Shown one piece after another: positions 61,626-64,000 of a stretch of 64,000 bases of DNA (the stretch's first letter is position 1; every line of letters starts with the position of its first letter). The DNA lies in assembly GCA_043421945.1 (NCBI GenBank), contig JBHOGO010000003.1, forward strand, positions 62,001 to 126,000, read 5' to 3'. The position numbers and the translations under genes are program-made. The stretch comes from Thaumasiovibrio sp043421945 (GTDB lineage: Bacteria; Pseudomonadota; Gammaproteobacteria; Enterobacterales; Vibrionaceae). Under the pieces are notes generated by a model. The model searched no databases. It saw nothing but the letters and a program-made list of their open reading frames with translations, and was not told where the DNA came from.

Positions 61626-61940
61626 ATGAGAGTTGTGAGCATTCTGCTTTTAATCGCCTGTTTTTTGATTACCTTAGCACTAGGTGCTCAAAATCAGGAG
61701 GTTGTCACTTTCAATTTCTTAATTGCTAAAGATGACTTTACGCTTTCAACATTGCTTGGTGGCGTGTTTGCGTGTGGTTTTTTACTCGGTTGGGCTGTTT
61801 CAGGGATTCTATACTTCAAAGCTCGTTATGCACGTAAACGTCTAGAAAAGAAACTTGATAAGAAGCAACAAGAACTCGATAAGCTACGTACTGCGCCGAC
61901 GACTGAGGTTTCGGATCAGGTAGTGGCTGCTAAGGACTAA
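61626..61940 (+). CDS. lapA: Lipopolysaccharide assembly protein LapA
   Basis: A 104-residue inner membrane protein of the LapA (YciS, DUF1049) family, with two membrane segments (about 4-21 and 42-64) and a cytoplasmic Lys-rich coiled tail. It works with LapB in the control of lipopolysaccharide synthesis in E. coli. It lies 7 bases before lapB; both clearly form one operon. Confidence 0.95.
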   Translation: MRVVSILLLIACFLITLALGAQNQEVVTFNFLIAKDDFTLSTLLGGVFACGFLLGWAVSGILYFKARYARKRLEKKLDKKQQELDKLRTAPTTEVSDQVVAAKD

Positions 61941-61947
61941 ATACTTA

Positions 61948-63117
61948 ATGTTTGAGTTGTTGTTTCTGTTGTTACCCATTGCTGCTGCTTACGGCTGGTA
62001 TATGGGAAACAGGAGCGCTCAGAATCAACGTCAGGAGCAGTCACATCATATCTCTCGTCAGTATGTCGAAGGTCTGAACTTACTGCTCTCTGATCAGTCT
62101 GATAAAGCTGTAGATGTTTTCATAGATCTTCTTCAGGTCGATAGCGAAACCATTGATACGCACCTTGCCCTAGGAAATTTGTTTCGGAGCAGGGGTGAAG
62201 TTGATCGCGCAATTCGTATCCACCAGAATTTAATTGCTCGACCTAACCTTACTATTGACCAAAGAAACCTTGCTTTGCAGCAACTCGGTGCAGACTATAT
62301 GGTGGCGGGTTTCTTTGACCGAGCTGAAAAAATATTCGAGCAACTTCTCGATGAGCCCGATCACCGGATTCATGCATTGCGACAGCTTTTGGATATTTTT
62401 CAGCGAACGAAAGAGTGGGAGCGAGCCATTGAGGCTGCTTCACAGTTGGTCAGGTCTGGAAAAACGAAGCTGAAGCGAGATATTGGTCAGTTTTATTGTG
62501 AACTTGCAATGCAGTCAATGGGTGCAGAGGAACACAATAAGGCACGTCAGTATTTGAAAAAAGCAATTAGTGCCGATAAAAAGTGCGTTAGAGCAACATT
62601 AATGAGCGCGCGTTTACTGCTGGCGGAAGAAAAATATAAGCAAGCGATTAAGGTGCTCGAAGAGATTGTTGCTCAAGATGTTGACTTTGTGAGTGAGGCT
62701 ATTCCGTTACTTTCTGCCGCTTATGAAGGGGTAGGAGATGATCGAGGCTTAATGCGTTTCTTAAAGGTTGCTGTTGATGCACAAGCAGGGGCAACAACAG
62801 AGCTTAAATTGGCAGAGTTTATTGCTCGAGAGCAAGGGCCTGAATCTGCTCAGGGCTTTATTACCCGCCAGTTGGTGAAAAACCCCACGATGAAAGGTTT
62901 TTATCGATTGATGGACTATCATCTTGATGAAGCCGAAGAGGGACGAGCGAAGTCCAGTCTAACGAGCTTACGTGCGTTAGTGGGTGAGCAGCTAAAAATG
63001 AAACCTCGCTATCGGTGTCAAAAATGTGGATTTTCAGGAAGATCACTCTATTGGCAATGCCCTTCTTGTAAAAATTGGGCCTCTGTAAAGCCTATTCGTG
63101 GTTTGGACGGTGAGTAA
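61948..63117 (+). CDS. lapB: Lipopolysaccharide assembly protein LapB
   Basis: A 389-residue protein with one N-terminal membrane helix, several TPR motifs (about residues 35-330) and a C-terminal rubredoxin-like metal site with two CxxC pairs (CQKCGFSG and CPSCKNW). In E. coli LapB (YciM) guides LpxC to FtsH degradation and so limits lipopolysaccharide synthesis. It lies between lapA and pyrF, as in E. coli. Confidence 0.97.
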   Translation: MFELLFLLLPIAAAYGWYMGNRSAQNQRQEQSHHISRQYVEGLNLLLSDQSDKAVDVFIDLLQVDSETIDTHLALGNLFRSRGEVDRAIRIHQNLIARPNLTIDQRNLALQQLGADYMVAGFFDRAEKIFEQLLDEPDHRIHALRQLLDIFQRTKEWERAIEAASQLVRSGKTKLKRDIGQFYCELAMQSMGAEEHNKARQYLKKAISADKKCVRATLMSARLLLAEEKYKQAIKVLEEIVAQDVDFVSEAIPLLSAAYEGVGDDRGLMRFLKVAVDAQAGATTELKLAEFIAREQGPESAQGFITRQLVKNPTMKGFYRLMDYHLDEAEEGRAKSSLTSLRALVGEQLKMKPRYRCQKCGFSGRSLYWQCPSCKNWASVKPIRGLDGE

Positions 63118-63212
63118 TACTAGTCAGTTGGTCCACTTTTCAATATAATCGCCTCCCGCAAGTTATCGATTGCTATCGCAATCATCCCACCTTACGACAA
63201 CCAGGAGCTGCT

Positions 63213-63938
63213 ATGTCAACCCCGAATCTGCTAGACCCGAAACTACAAGACCCTAAAGTGATCGTTGCACTGGATTACCCAACGCAAGATCAAGCTCTAG
63301 CGTTTGTAGACCGTATTGAGCCGGGCAGCTGTCGTTTAAAAGTGGGCAAGGAAATGTTTACTTTATTGGGCCCAGACTTTGTTCGTCAATTGCATCAACG
63401 TGGCCACTCTGTCTTTCTAGATTTGAAATTTCACGATATTCCAAATACGTGTTCTCGTGCTGTTCGTGCCGCTGCTGAGCTAGGTGTATGGATGGTGAAT
63501 GTCCACGCAAGTGGTGGTGAGCGCATGATGGCAGCATCGCGTGATATTTTGGAACCTTACGGTAAAGACCGTCCATTACTCATTGCTGTAACCGTTTTGA
63601 CGAGTATGGAAGCTTCTGACTTACGCGGTATCGGTATTAACCGTGAACCACAAGATCAAGTGATAGAATTAGCGACGCTAACTAAGAATAGTGGTTTGGA
63701 TGGGGTTGTTTGTTCTGCACAAGAGTCTTCGCTACTTAAAACAGCACTAGGTAATGAGTTTAAATTGATTACCCCAGGTATTCGCCCTGTTGGTGCTGAT
63801 GCCGGTGACCAACGCCGTGTGATGACGCCTGTAGATGCTGTCGCGGCAGGTTCAGACTATCTTGTTATCGGGCGTCCGATTACTCAAGCAGAAGACCCAG
63901 CAGCAGTGCTTGCAGCAATTAACGCATCGCTAGCGTAA
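63213..63938 (+). CDS. pyrF: Orotidine 5'-phosphate decarboxylase
   Basis: A 241-residue TIM-barrel enzyme of UMP synthesis. The catalytic motif DLKFHDIPNT near residue 70 has the Lys and Asp tetrad; the phosphate-binding PGIRP and DYLVIGRPIT lie at the C-terminal side. AGGAG precedes the ATG. It follows lapB after 95 bases, and a terminator stands behind it. Confidence 0.97.
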   Translation: MSTPNLLDPKLQDPKVIVALDYPTQDQALAFVDRIEPGSCRLKVGKEMFTLLGPDFVRQLHQRGHSVFLDLKFHDIPNTCSRAVRAAAELGVWMVNVHASGGERMMAASRDILEPYGKDRPLLIAVTVLTSMEASDLRGIGINREPQDQVIELATLTKNSGLDGVVCSAQESSLLKTALGNEFKLITPGIRPVGADAGDQRRVMTPVDAVAAGSDYLVIGRPITQAEDPAAVLAAINASLA

Positions 63939-63959
63939 TTTAACGCTGTTTTCCAAAGA

Positions 63960-63992
63960 CTAAAAAGCCAGCGATTGCTGGCTTTTTTATTC
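63960..63992 (+). terminator. Terminator of pyrF
   Basis: TAAAAAGCCAGC-GATT-GCTGGCTTTTTTA, 11-base stem with a T run. Confidence 0.93.
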
Positions 63993-64000
63993 AGGCTAGT

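Noticed and set aside
1..64000. tRNA, rRNA, riboswitch, prophage or insertion-sequence content
   Set aside because: I looked for cloverleaf ends, transposase or integrase proteins, terminal inverted repeats and known riboswitch cores and saw none. Weak or novel RNA elements could escape reading by eye.

Overview
The window looks like chromosomal DNA of a marine gammaproteobacterium, most likely a member of the Vibrionaceae (Vibrio, Photobacterium, Grimontia or Enterovibrio type). I base this on the housekeeping proteins (GyrA, TopA, CysB, NrdA/B, S1, IhfB), on gene order shared with enterobacteria and vibrios, on the three chemoreceptors and on the moderate G+C. The genus cannot be fixed by reading alone. 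I see no rRNA, tRNA, CRISPR array, prophage or insertion sequence.

Region 1 (1-9 kb) is the conserved rluB / yciK / sohB / yciN / topA neighbourhood, with a double-CHASE3 chemoreceptor between rluB and yciK and a DUF805 gene behind sohB. Region 2 (9-30.8 kb) separates topA from cysB, which are close neighbours in E. coli, and is largely accessory. It holds a CDP-alcohol phosphatidyltransferase, two Cache-type chemoreceptors, an RluA-type pseudouridine synthase with a long N-terminal extension, an orphan ProX-like binding protein, a decayed Tlde1-like peptidoglycan-targeting effector with a probable surviving immunity gene, miaE, and a sugar island. The sugar island (18.9-29.8 kb) contains ascB-ascF, gntK-edd, a GntR-like LacI-family repressor, a second phospho-beta-glucosidase and a cellobiose-type PTS (EIIC divergent from EIIB-EIIA). 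Palindromes of the ATGTTACC-GGTAACAT type lie in front of ascF/gntK, the repressor gene and the cellobiose PTS, so the island looks like one regulon. Joining phospho-beta-glucosidases to gluconate kinase and Edd, with no gluconate permease, suggests beta-glucosyl-gluconates such as cellobionate as substrates. This is an inference.

Region 3 (30.9-44.1 kb) holds cysB, an EAL protein, a methyltransferase, a TauE/SafE-type exporter, a DUF3943 protein, a TyrP-like permease with a TyrR-like box, a CinA-family protein, and the nrdA-nrdB-yfaE ribonucleotide reductase operon with candidate NrdR and DnaA sites. Region 4 (43.4-57 kb) has a HAD phosphatase with ubiG, gyrA (wild-type residues at Ser83/Asp87), a small binding protein, amt with NtrC-like sites, serC, a NUDIX hydrolase, an unusual pentapeptide-repeat potassium-channel protein, and a two-component system divergent from a DUF5666 lipoprotein. 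Region 5 (57-64 kb) is the conserved aroA-cmk-rpsA-ihfB-lapA-lapB-pyrF run.

The best candidates for something new are the beta-glucoside/gluconate regulon, the decayed effector with its leftover immunity gene, the Cys/His-rich pentapeptide-repeat channel, and the two-component system paired with the DUF5666 lipoprotein.
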